The translations under genes were made by a program, and so were the position numbers. Below, one piece after another: positions 41,381 to 49,454 of a DNA stretch of 50,276 bases. Numbering within the stretch: the first letter of the stretch is position 1; the number at the start of each line of letters is the position of its first letter. The stretch comes from Bacillota bacterium (GTDB taxonomy: Bacteria; Bacillota; Clostridia; Christensenellales; CAG-138). The stretch covers positions 1 through 50,276 of the forward strand of contig JAEWMV010000036.1 in the NCBI GenBank assembly GCA_023393045.1, in the 5' to 3' direction. The notes under the pieces were generated by a model that saw only the letters and a list, made by a program, of their open reading frames with translations, was not told the DNA's origin and searched no databases.

Positions 41381-42868
41381 GTGCCACAAAATTCAACGGT
41401 AAGTTACGATATCCAAAGGGTGAACAGGTTTTGTTGCACATTGATGCTGATCATGTCGGCCGTCTCGACGGCGCAGGGGTTTTTCATGAAAGGCGTCTCC
41501 TATGGCCTGATTACGATGGCCTTTACCGGCATCGCCACAGCGATATCATGGATTGTGTTTTTTGCGCATAAGCATTCCAAGCTGCCCACAACGATTGCCG
41601 CCGTCATCATATCCTTTGCGCCCGCGGCCATGGCGCTCATACTTTCGGCGCAGGAGCAGGGCGCGATTTCCGCAAAAATATATATGATCCTCCTGTACTC
41701 CGTGTGCGCGTCGGGCCTGTATTTCAGCAAGCAAATTGTCATTTACAACGCGGCGCTCATCAATATTGCCCTCGTCGCCATCCTCCTCATCAACCCTTCT
41801 ATGCTCTTTGGCGCGGAGTACAGTTTCAGAGAAGCCGCCACCAGGACGGTTTATATGAACTGCGTCGTCATCGTCATATTCTTTTTGACCAAATGGGGTT
41901 CGGAATATCTCGGCGCGTCGGTGAATAGCCTGCAAAGGCTCAGTGTCGCCATGGAAAAGATCGGGGAGACGGTGAAGGTGCTCGACACCGGGCTGACCAG
42001 GTCGGACACCGAGCTTAGCAGCATCGCCTCAAGCAGCGAATACATCACCGGCGCGATCAATGAAATTTCAACCGGCATCCAGGAGGAGGTCGGCAGCATT
42101 TACAAGATCGCCGGCCACGTCAGCGCGGCAAACGACGCGACAAGGGATCTGCACGCGTTATCGCAGAGCATCAAGCAGACCTCGGACGGCATTACCGGCA
42201 TTGCGCGCAAAAACGCGGACAATATGGATGTGCTCAGCACGCAGATCTTTACCATTAAGCAGGCGGTCGACGAAGCGCTCGCCATGGTCAACGAGCTGGA
42301 CCGGGCCATGGATAACATCAGGAGCACGGTCGACTCGATCACCGAAATCGCCAATCAGACCAATCTGCTCGCGCTCAACGCAGCCATAGAGGCCGCCAGG
42401 GCGGGAGGGGCGGGCAAGGGTTTTGCCATCGTGGCCGGGGAAGTCAAGCGGCTTGCCGAGCAAAGCGGAAATATGGCAAAGGAAATCGGCGATACGATTT
42501 CACTTGCCAGGCAGAAAAGCAAGGCCGCCCTGCTCAAAGTGCAGGAGGGAAGCGCCGCCGTCGAGTCGGGCAACCGCCTTGTGGAGGGGGTGCACGCCGA
42601 CTATCAACGCATCAACGACGCGTTTGGCGCGATAGACGAGGACATCACCCGTGAAAACAACATGATCCGGAAAATTACCGGGCTCTATGAGGACATCCGG
42701 AAAAACACCGACAATGCGGCCGCCATCGTCAAGCAGCACGCCGCTACGGCCGAGGAGATTGCCTCCACCACCGAAACGCAAAACGGCAACATCATCGAAA
42801 TATCCAAAATCGCCAAAGACATCGGCTTGACGGGCAAAGAGCTTTCCGCCGTATTCAATCTGGACTGA
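41381..42868 (+). CDS. Six-TM methyl-accepting chemotaxis-type protein
   Basis: A 495-residue protein. Six hydrophobic helices occupy about residues 13-175 with almost no extracytoplasmic domain. A coiled-coil signalling domain follows, with the hairpin tip EIANQTNLLALNAAIEAA and GKGFAIVAGEVKRLAEQS, the CheA/CheW-binding region of MCPs. No HAMP domain is evident. It probably senses through its membrane domain (energy state or lipophilic ligands; inference). The frame extends to 41195, but GGAGG at 41371-41375 supports the GTG at 41381. No other chemotaxis gene is nearby, and a direct repeat flanks the gene. Confidence 0.9.
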   Translation: MPQNSTVSYDIQRVNRFCCTLMLIMSAVSTAQGFFMKGVSYGLITMAFTGIATAISWIVFFAHKHSKLPTTIAAVIISFAPAAMALILSAQEQGAISAKIYMILLYSVCASGLYFSKQIVIYNAALINIALVAILLINPSMLFGAEYSFREAATRTVYMNCVVIVIFFLTKWGSEYLGASVNSLQRLSVAMEKIGETVKVLDTGLTRSDTELSSIASSSEYITGAINEISTGIQEEVGSIYKIAGHVSAANDATRDLHALSQSIKQTSDGITGIARKNADNMDVLSTQIFTIKQAVDEALAMVNELDRAMDNIRSTVDSITEIANQTNLLALNAAIEAARAGGAGKGFAIVAGEVKRLAEQSGNMAKEIGDTISLARQKSKAALLKVQEGSAAVESGNRLVEGVHADYQRINDAFGAIDEDITRENNMIRKITGLYEDIRKNTDNAAAIVKQHAATAEEIASTTETQNGNIIEISKIAKDIGLTGKELSAVFNLD

Positions 42869-42875
42869 GCGCTTC

Positions 42876-42896
42876 GGGCGCGTTACCGCGCTTTTC
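42876..42896 (+). terminator. Short terminator-like hairpin
   Basis: GCGCG and CGCGC around TTAC, followed by TTTT, a few bases after the methyl-accepting protein stop. Confidence 0.45.
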
Positions 42897-42904
42897 GATG
42901 CGCA

Positions 42905-42934
42905 CGCCGCTTCGTCCTCCTCGTCCCGATCGGG
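42905..42934 (+). repeat. 30-bp direct repeat, right copy
   Basis: 28 of 30 bases match 41084-41113, the end of the DUF4003 gene. Here it is outside any gene. Confidence 0.7.
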
Positions 42935-42982
42935 CTATATGGAACCATCAAGGGCAATGTGTCAATCGCATTGTACGCAGTC

Positions 42983-43357
42983 TCATTTTTTACACAGGCA
43001 GAAGGGGTGCCCCTCGGTGTCGAGCATCGTCACAAAATGGCCACCGCCAAACTGTGCGGCGGCTTTGGTCGCACCGAGGCGGATTGCCTCCTCCACGGCC
43101 GCGAATAAATCGTCCACCTGAAAGTCGAAATGCATTTGCTTCTGCTGCCTGCCGTACTCTTCCGGCCAAACGGGCGGATGATACGGGATATCATCCGGTT
43201 CTTCAAACAAGAGTATCATGCCGTTATAAGCCCGAAGCGCCAGGCAGTCATAGGCGATGATCCTTTCCCATCCGGTGAGCGCGGCGTAAAACTCGCGGGC
43301 GCGCTGAGTGTCCGCGCAGTCGATGGCCAGATTACCGATGATGATATTTTGAATCAT
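42983..43357 (-). CDS. VOC-family (glyoxalase/bleomycin-resistance) protein
   Basis: A 124-residue protein with the VOC beta-alpha-beta-beta-beta pattern: GNLAIDCADTQRAREFYAALTGWERI at the start, MHFDFQVDDLFAAVEEAIRLGA in the middle, and the usual end FVTMLDTEGHPFCLC. Metal-ligand-type residues (His in MHFDF, Glu in DTEGHP) are kept. Members cover lyases, dioxygenases and drug-binding proteins; this one is unassigned. GGGGGATTCGGT precedes the ATG. Confidence 0.92.
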   Translation of the reverse strand: MIQNIIIGNLAIDCADTQRAREFYAALTGWERIIAYDCLALRAYNGMILLFEEPDDIPYHPPVWPEEYGRQQKQMHFDFQVDDLFAAVEEAIRLGATKAAAQFGGGHFVTMLDTEGHPFCLCKK

Positions 43358-43410
43358 ACCGAATCCCCCATTCCCTTAATTTAAATCGCGTGGGCTGTAA
43401 GTTAAGTTTT

Positions 43411-43959
43411 TCAGTTTGCGTTCTTCCTTTCGGGAACATATTCGCTTTTAAGAATTCTCATCATAACAAAATCACTGAACTCATTGTTATGGAAATATCC
43501 CTGTTCCTGAATACCTTCCCGTTTGAAGCCTGCTTTCTCATAAAAATTGAGCGCGTTCGTGTTGAATCCGACCACTCCAATAGAAATTCGGTTGAAGTTC
43601 AATTGATTAAAAGCGAGGTCAAACATCAGTTTGATTGCTTCCGTCCCATACCCTCTTCCTTGATCTTCCGGGTTGGGAATGATGATAGTAAGGTCGGTGC
43701 AGCGCCATTCCGGAAACATACGGAGCAACCCGGTTTCCCCAATAACCCTTTTGGTTTTATCCGTAATTGTATACCAATCCCTATCTTTGCTCTCATTGCA
43801 TCTGCGAATGGCGGCAAGTTCTTTCTCCAATGTGGTATTTTCAGTAAAACCGCATTTGGCCATGACATCCGGTTCATTAAACCAACGCGCAAAGAATGCC
43901 GCATCGCTATCAGCAGGTCTTCGTAAAATAACTTTTTCTCCGATAATCTGTTTTTCCAT
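43411..43959 (-). CDS. RimJ/RimL-type GNAT acetyltransferase
   Basis: A 182-residue acetyltransferase: KVILRRPADSDAAFFARWFNEPDVM at the N-terminus, IIPNPEDQGRGYGTEAIKLMFDLAF as the acetyl-CoA loop, and NALNFYEKAGFKREG at the C-terminus. The acceptor could be a protein N-terminus or an antibiotic; nothing decides it. The base composition is clearly more AT-rich than most neighbours, suggesting recent acquisition. A TTG lies just before the chosen ATG, which is spaced from AGGGAG. Confidence 0.92.
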   Translation of the reverse strand: MEKQIIGEKVILRRPADSDAAFFARWFNEPDVMAKCGFTENTTLEKELAAIRRCNESKDRDWYTITDKTKRVIGETGLLRMFPEWRCTDLTIIIPNPEDQGRGYGTEAIKLMFDLAFNQLNFNRISIGVVGFNTNALNFYEKAGFKREGIQEQGYFHNNEFSDFVMMRILKSEYVPERKNAN

Positions 43960-44059
43960 CAATTTCTCCCTGGCGAATTCTTGTTTGCCCTCTAATGCAA
44001 CAGCACCGAATCAATCATACCATGCTTTTGTGCATAGAAAAAGACATGTGCGGCCGGCG

Positions 44060-44617
44060 TCACTTGCCAAAGGAGAATATCGCCGACGAAAACGCCGCCA
44101 GCAGCGCCACGACCCCCACCCCCGCCAGCACCGGCAGGGCAAAGGGCGCATCGCCGGAAAGACCGGCCAGCAGCAATCCCTGCGGCGTAAAGAGCGCAAG
44201 CCGCGCGAGCTGCGGGGAAACGGAGGCCAGATCCATGAAGCACCCGCCGACCAAGCCACTCAGCAGCGCCGCGAAGGGGGAAAGCACATCCGCCCGGCCC
44301 GCCGCGCGCCCGTGGCGCCCGACGAGCATGCACAGCCCCGTCAAATTGAACACATAGGCGGTGAAGAGCGCAATCTCTTCGGCCCTCGCGCCGCCCCGGG
44401 GCGCGAGCACCGCCAGCGCCATCATACACCCCGCAAAAAACAGGCCCGCCACATCGCTCAGGGCGCTTTTGAAACTCCCTGCGGGCAGCGTGCGCATCCG
44501 CATTGCCGTAAGGCGCGCCTCCCGCTTGCCGTAAAAGGAGGAAAGGGTGAGCATGCACAGCATGATGCAAAGCGCGCCGAAGCCCTGATAGCGGACGGTG
44601 AACGCGCCGTAAACCAT
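44060..44617 (-). pseudogene. ABC-2 permease, 5'-truncated
   Basis: 185 codons with about five hydrophobic segments, including SPFAALLSGLVGGCFMDLASV and LFTPQGLLLAGL, typical of the last helices of ABC-2-type exporter permeases. The first helix, the large periplasmic part and any ATPase partner are missing: upstream of 44617 the sequence switches to the ICE-like region. The ATG at 44617 is probably accidental, created at the junction. I read it as the surviving 3' part of a host gene. Confidence 0.7.
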
Positions 44618-45491
44618 GCCTCAGCTCAGCGGTCATACGCTCAAGGGTACACAGATCAGCGGCGGCCATATCAGCACAACCACGACCGGCGCTGATGGAA
44701 AAACGAGCGGCGTGGAGATGTTCAACGCCGCCCAGTTTGAAAAACCCTCCGCACCGCACTCCGTTGTTACCGCATCGGACGGCAGCTCCTGGTATCAGAT
44801 GGCCAGTGGCGAAGGGCGCGGCTCCTTCTATGACGCGCCGGCCTTCACAGGCAGTGCTGCGGAGGCGTCTCAGGTTGCCGCCGCATTCCCCGGCGCTGAG
44901 GAAGGAACAACGCTTCGCAGCGTAGGAGACGGTGTTATGGAGGCAAGCAGCGATTCTGGTAACACGCTTTGGTATAACAGCGCCTATTACAATGAGCCGG
45001 ATGCGCCGCACAGTATCATACAATCCGCAAACGGCGTGGACTGGTACGCTATGCAGCAGCAGGCGGAAGCGCCCGACTTTGAGGGTGGTGAAGCGGCAGC
45101 GGCATACAACCGCGCAGCTTTCCGGGATTTCATGCCGGGCTATGAACAGCAGATCTTGCAGGTCGACAGCTCGCATCGCGAGGACGGCCACTTCGAGGTC
45201 AGGCACACAGATGGATCCGGCACGGCATTTTACGATACCGCACGTTTTGCCGCTCCCCGCGGCGATTATCAGGTATACGAGGATGTCCGCGGTCAGCAGT
45301 GGATCGCCGTCCATGGCGACCCGGCGGTCGAACACAAGCCGGTTTATGAGGACGGGAAACCCGTGTACGACGGTGAAAACGTCCGCACGGTATCGGTGGA
45401 AACCGTTCGGTACAAGAGCACGCCCAGCCGCTTTGGCGAGCCTGAGCAGCGCCGGGATATTGAGATAAAACCACCGAAACGCAAGAACTAA
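44616..45491 (+). CDS. ICE-type repeat protein, probably 5'-truncated
   Basis: 291 codons after an ATG with no ribosome binding site and an in-frame TAA six bases upstream, right at the junction with the truncated permease. The protein is made of related modules of about 45-90 residues with the pattern aromatic-N/D-A/S-x-x-F/Y...A-P-H-S-V/I-I...S-W/D-W-Y-x-M (FNAAQFEKPSAPHSVV, YNSAYYNEPDAPHSII, FYDTARFAAPRGDYQV). Gly/Ser/Thr-rich repeats of this type accompany conjugation genes in clostridial ICEs, as far as I recall, but I cannot name a family. A terminator follows. Confidence 0.6.
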   Translation: MPQLSGHTLKGTQISGGHISTTTTGADGKTSGVEMFNAAQFEKPSAPHSVVTASDGSSWYQMASGEGRGSFYDAPAFTGSAAEASQVAAAFPGAEEGTTLRSVGDGVMEASSDSGNTLWYNSAYYNEPDAPHSIIQSANGVDWYAMQQQAEAPDFEGGEAAAAYNRAAFRDFMPGYEQQILQVDSSHREDGHFEVRHTDGSGTAFYDTARFAAPRGDYQVYEDVRGQQWIAVHGDPAVEHKPVYEDGKPVYDGENVRTVSVETVRYKSTPSRFGEPEQRRDIEIKPPKRKN

Positions 45492-45502
45492 ACAGTGCAG
45501 AC

Positions 45503-45540
45503 AAAAGCCGGAGGGAGCGATCCTTCCGGCTTTTCTGTTT
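45503..45540 (+). terminator. Rho-independent terminator
   Basis: AAAAGCCGGA (45503-45512) pairs with TCCGGCTTTT (45525-45534), continuing into TTTTCTGTTT. Confidence 0.8.
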
Positions 45541-45605
45541 GCCAAGCATTCCGAAAACCAGCCGCTATAACGCGGCTTTATAAACCGATTTGAGGAGGTG
45601 ATGAA

Positions 45606-46715
45606 ATGGCAGAGCCAGACAAGCAGCAATTTGGAGACGGCAGCGATAATTACGGTCAGGCGGCCAGCCAGATGGCCAAAGCAGCAAAACAGGCCGGTCA
45701 GGAAGCCGCAAAGCAAGCAGCCACCAAGGGGGTTGAAGCCGGCGCCAACGCCGCAGCCGCCACAGTGCAAGCAGGCGTTGAAGGCGGCAAGGCGGTTGCT
45801 GAGGTCGCCGCGGGTACTGCTGCAGGCGGGCCCTGGGGCGCGATCCTGTCGGCTGCCTGGGCGCTCCGGCACACGCTGTTCAAAATCCTCATTTGTATCT
45901 GCCTTTTCCTTTTGATCATCATTATGCTTATCGTGTCCCTGCCGACCATTGTCACCAACAGTGTATTCGGTCTGGATGGCACGGTGATTGACATGGAAAA
46001 CCCTACGTCATTGCTCGATTCCTATAACGACCTCGCGGCGGAGCTCGCCGTGGTCGTGGATGAAGGTTATGACGCTGCCCTTGCGAAAGTCGAACAGATC
46101 ATCGAGGACGGCGGATACGATTACGATTTGTCCATGGACGCGCTCGTCAATTACGCGCACAGCTCTGCCGGATATGACGTCAGCTACATCCTCGCCGCAT
46201 ACTCCGCTTCCCTTCAGCAGCGAAATACCAGTAAGGCGGATATGCTCGCAAAACTCAGTAATGTGGCTGGAAGAATGTTTCCCGTCACATATGAGGAAAA
46301 AGAAACGGAGCGCATCGGCTGTATCGGACTGTGTAAGGCGGCGTATACCGACAAGGGCGGCTGCTTTTCCACCTATGCTTACCGTCTTATCTGGAACGAG
46401 ATCTGCACAGCACTGCTCTACGCCTCCAGGCGGTCGAGGACTGAGTACGCAACCGATCCGGAGCTTCTGATAGCTTCCAGTCTGGAAGACAACTTCACGG
46501 ATGAGTATGGGGACATCGAGACGATCCTGGACAGAGCTTTGGCAGAAGCCTCTGGCGTTACGGCCAAGGGTATTCAAGCCATCAAGCTCACCGCACAGGG
46601 GTACACCAGCCGGGAGATCGGCGCTATGATGAGCGCAAGCCCAAACAATGTGACCGCTTGGATTTCAAAAGCAAGAAAGTATCTCAGGACCCGGCCGGAG
46701 TTTGCGGCCTTATAG
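45606..46715 (+). CDS. Chimera of ICE membrane protein and sigma-70-like factor
   Basis: A 369-codon ORF whose two ends belong to different families. Residues 1-236 are the N-terminus of an ICE cell-wall-hydrolase/transfer protein (CD1107-, Orf14-like): an Ala/Lys/Gln helix (AAKQAGQEAAKQAATKG), one transmembrane helix (about 93-113), then a DLAAELAVVVDEGYDAAL domain; the expected peptidase domain is absent. From about 238 the sequence is the latter part of a sigma factor: GLCKAAYTDKGGCFSTYAYR (region 2) and GYTSREIGAMMSASPNNVT (region 4 HTH). Region 2 is incomplete at its start. An internal deletion fusing two genes in frame near 46314 explains this. GAGGAGG precedes the start, so the chimera may be expressed. 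Confidence 0.75.
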   Translation: MAEPDKQQFGDGSDNYGQAASQMAKAAKQAGQEAAKQAATKGVEAGANAAAATVQAGVEGGKAVAEVAAGTAAGGPWGAILSAAWALRHTLFKILICICLFLLIIIMLIVSLPTIVTNSVFGLDGTVIDMENPTSLLDSYNDLAAELAVVVDEGYDAALAKVEQIIEDGGYDYDLSMDALVNYAHSSAGYDVSYILAAYSASLQQRNTSKADMLAKLSNVAGRMFPVTYEEKETERIGCIGLCKAAYTDKGGCFSTYAYRLIWNEICTALLYASRRSRTEYATDPELLIASSLEDNFTDEYGDIETILDRALAEASGVTAKGIQAIKLTAQGYTSREIGAMMSASPNNVTAWISKARKYLRTRPEFAAL

Positions 46716-46725
46716 GAAAGCAATT

Positions 46726-46766
46726 GCCCTCCACTGTATGACAAAGCAGCGGAGGGCTCTTTTTTG
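46726..46766 (+). terminator. Rho-independent terminator
   Basis: GCCCTCC (46726-46732) pairs with GGAGGGC (46751-46757), followed by TCTTTTTTG. Confidence 0.75.
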
Positions 46767-46784
46767 TTTACAGGGAGGATTACT

Positions 46785-47231
46785 ATGAGAATGTTGAAAA
46801 GAATGCGCTGGATGATAGCGCCGGTTTTGATCTGCGTCGCCATAATCCTGCTGATGAAGACGGTACTACTTTTGGGATACGTGCCGTCCGCGTCAATGGA
46901 GCCAACAATACCGGCGGAGAGCTGGATACTCGGACTACGACTGCGTGGGGAGCTGGAGACCGGAGACGCGGTGATTTTCAATCGTAACGGAAAACTTCTC
47001 GTAAAGCGTATCGCTGCGGTAAGCGGAGACACCGTCTATATTGATGATAACACTCACGAGGTCGCCGTCAACAGTGAACCGGACAAATACACTCGTGCGC
47101 TGGCCGTGCCGGTCGGCTGCTATCTTCTGCTGGGGGATAATGCCGATGAATCTATTGACGCGAGATACTGGGCCGAGCCGTTTGTTCGGGAGAAAGATAT
47201 CATGGCGGCTCTGCTATGGCCAGAAGGGTGA
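46785..47231 (+). CDS. Signal peptidase I
   Basis: A 148-residue type I signal peptidase of the short Gram-positive type. One N-terminal transmembrane helix (about 10-30) is followed by the catalytic Ser37 in PSASMEPT, the general base Lys74 in LLVKRIAAVSGD, and GDNADESIDARYW (box E). It is membrane-bound with its active site outside and removes Sec signal peptides. The frame opens earlier at 46764 inside the preceding terminator; GGGAGG supports the ATG at 46785. Being in ICE-like DNA, it may serve exported element-encoded proteins. Confidence 0.95.
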   Translation: MRMLKRMRWMIAPVLICVAIILLMKTVLLLGYVPSASMEPTIPAESWILGLRLRGELETGDAVIFNRNGKLLVKRIAAVSGDTVYIDDNTHEVAVNSEPDKYTRALAVPVGCYLLLGDNADESIDARYWAEPFVREKDIMAALLWPEG

Positions 47232-47536
47232 AGAATCTTTATAGTGTATGGAGATGGCGTGCAAGTTGAGCTATCATTTTTACTCTTGATGGCATCTTTC
47301 CCGCAAGCCGCTGGGGGTATTCCCAAAACACCGCCGTCATGCTCTGCTCCGAGACTGAGTATTGCAACACCTATACCAAACCTATACCCGTATTTTCCTG
47401 CACCTATGCTCTTTCCGGCCTGCAAATGTGAGCGTTTCTTCGGTATGCTGTACTCGTAGCATTATCTTAACACGCTGCCGAAGGAGCAAACCAAATGCGC
47501 GTCGGCGTTGCGGGAACTTGATAGGGGGTAAATATC
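47232..47536 (+). other. Intergenic stretch with possible small-ORF remnant
   Basis: No gene is supported in these 305 bases. Just before the lipoprotein start, one frame reads LPKEQTKCASALRELDRG then stop (about 47473-47529), which looks like the tail of a small regulatory ORF common in mobile elements, but its beginning is cut by a stop. It also contains the GGGGG ribosome binding site for the next gene. Confidence 0.3.
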
Positions 47537-49417
47537 ATGAGAAAACATAAGGCAGCAGCGCTGTTGCTTATCGCCGTTTTGCTCTTGACGCTGTTCCTTA
47601 CCGGCTGTAACGCCGGAAAACCGTTGTTTGGGTATTATGGGGATATCGTAAAGGCATGGGAAAAGAACTATGACAAGGCCGCCCCGGATGCGCTGACTGT
47701 GAATGTCGAGTATGACGGCGTTGCAGGGACGCTGCAGGAGATAACCGATGCCGCAACCATAAACGAAGCGTTCGATGCGCTCTCGTCCTTGCGCGTAACG
47801 GGCGAATACATCTCACAGGGCGCGGGTGCAAACGCGCCGCAGCAGACCGTGACCTATCGCTTTCGCTCCGACAGCGGAGGTTCGGCGGAGTTCACGTTCA
47901 AGGACGGATATGCCGCCATTGGCGATAAGCTCTATATATGCTCCGGTATAGAAAAGCTGTTTGGTATCGATGGGATAGACCTCTCCCAGAAAGACGTCGT
48001 CGTTGCACCCAACAACAGTACGCCGCCAGCGCAGCAGGGCGAGTACGCCGTATTCTCGGGCGCGGCGCAGGATTTTTCCTTCCTCTACAACAGCGCCTAC
48101 TCTGCCGAATGGAGCGACGAGAACGGCGCGACTATATACACCGAAACGAGGGGTTCCATTCCGTATCTGCTTGTGTACCGCAATATCGGTGACGGCGAAT
48201 TCGACGCAAGGGCGCACTTTGATGCCATGACCGAGCGAATGCGCACGCAATACGGTACCAGGCTGGTCAGCATAGGTGAATTTCAAACGTACACAGTATC
48301 GGGCAAAGAAATCCCCGGCGTCATGTATGCCTACACGGTCGACTCGTATACGGTGGAAATGCTGGCCTTGACGGAGTATACCGGTGATTCGGTTATCCAG
48401 TATACCTGTAAGTATCTGCAGGGCATGGGTGACGCGACACTGGGCGCGCTTGCGGAGGCAGCCGCCTCCTATCAGCCGAAGGCAAACTACTATGACGCCG
48501 GCGGTCAAGGTACGGGCGGCGGTCAAGGCGAGCCAAACGATCAACCGCAGCCACAGGAGCCACAGCAACCCGCGACAAACATCAAACTTGCCCAGTATGA
48601 CGGCGGATACTTTACTCTCATGCTGCCGGAGGGATGGCAGATACAGACCATGGGCCAGTATACCACCTTCGGTTTCCGTGCGTGGAATCCGCAAAACCCC
48701 GACTATGAGATATTCTATTATGGCAACTTAGGTCCACTCAACAAGAGCTACGACGCCAAGAACGGCTGGGCGGGCTATATCGGCAATATGGGATACCCAA
48801 ACGCCGAACTGAACTATGATGCTCCTGTTGTGACGATGGAAAGCGGGAGCAGCGTATTCTATGTGTTCGATGAGCTTCAGGCAGTATCGGACAAATATGG
48901 CTTCGGTTTCAGCCTACCCGCGCTTGGCGGCCTCATGCCCCAAACGAGCATTCCAATCGAAACAGCCTACGCTGCGGCTTCCACAGGCGAGACGATGATA
49001 TTCGCCGGGGTACGCGGTTCGAACGGCGGCGCATGCGGCGGAATGTTCATGGCGTCGTTGTGGAACACCGATCCGTTCTACGTGGGCGGCGTAGATATGA
49101 CTCCCACCTCTGCGATGAATGTTGCGGGCATTATCGCTCCCACGGAGGATTTTCTGAACGTGGAGGCAGTACTGACACAGGCGGTGTTCAGCCTGCGATT
49201 CACCGAGAAATACATTCAGGATGGCATCGCCTACAGCAGAGCCGTCGGAGAGGCGGCGATGGCTGATAATGCGGCGCGTCAGGCAGTGTTCGACAGAGCA
49301 AACAAGGCATGGAGCGAATACTTCCGCGGAGGCGCCGTCGCAGGCGGAGATGATTTCAACCGCAGGATAGGCGAAATCAACGATATGCTGGACAACATTA
49401 GATTTGCGTTGGATTAA
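47537..49417 (+). CDS. Large surface lipoprotein, unknown function
   Basis: A 626-residue predicted lipoprotein: signal peptide with lipobox LTGC (Cys24). The N-terminal domain (about 25-300) contains DUF-like beta segments with VTYRFRSDSGGSAEFTF, typical of small bacterial sensor lipoproteins. A Gln/Pro/Gly linker follows (about 325-350), then a C-terminal domain that begins GYFTLMLPEGWQIQTMG, a PsbP/MOG1-like alpha-beta sandwich opening seen in many clostridial proteins. The function is unknown. AGGGGG precedes the ATG. Another lipoprotein gene follows 37 bp later, probably in the same transcript. Confidence 0.8.
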   Translation: MRKHKAAALLLIAVLLLTLFLTGCNAGKPLFGYYGDIVKAWEKNYDKAAPDALTVNVEYDGVAGTLQEITDAATINEAFDALSSLRVTGEYISQGAGANAPQQTVTYRFRSDSGGSAEFTFKDGYAAIGDKLYICSGIEKLFGIDGIDLSQKDVVVAPNNSTPPAQQGEYAVFSGAAQDFSFLYNSAYSAEWSDENGATIYTETRGSIPYLLVYRNIGDGEFDARAHFDAMTERMRTQYGTRLVSIGEFQTYTVSGKEIPGVMYAYTVDSYTVEMLALTEYTGDSVIQYTCKYLQGMGDATLGALAEAAASYQPKANYYDAGGQGTGGGQGEPNDQPQPQEPQQPATNIKLAQYDGGYFTLMLPEGWQIQTMGQYTTFGFRAWNPQNPDYEIFYYGNLGPLNKSYDAKNGWAGYIGNMGYPNAELNYDAPVVTMESGSSVFYVFDELQAVSDKYGFGFSLPALGGLMPQTSIPIETAYAAASTGETMIFAGVRGSNGGACGGMFMASLWNTDPFYVGGVDMTPTSAMNVAGIIAPTEDFLNVEAVLTQAVFSLRFTEKYIQDGIAYSRAVGEAAMADNAARQAVFDRANKAWSEYFRGGAVAGGDDFNRRIGEINDMLDNIRFALD

Positions 49418-49454
49418 GGGATAGAAACGCTCTCGATTGGAAAGGAGCCGCTTT

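Noticed and set aside
43992..45872. 626-codon minus-strand frame spanning the ABC permease and ICE-like genes
   Set aside because: It crosses the foreign-DNA junction and runs antisense to the repeat protein and chimera; the translation is compositionally meaningless.
47362..47550. 62-codon frame before the large lipoprotein
   Set aside because: No ribosome binding site, it overlaps the lipoprotein start, and the translation is basic and featureless.
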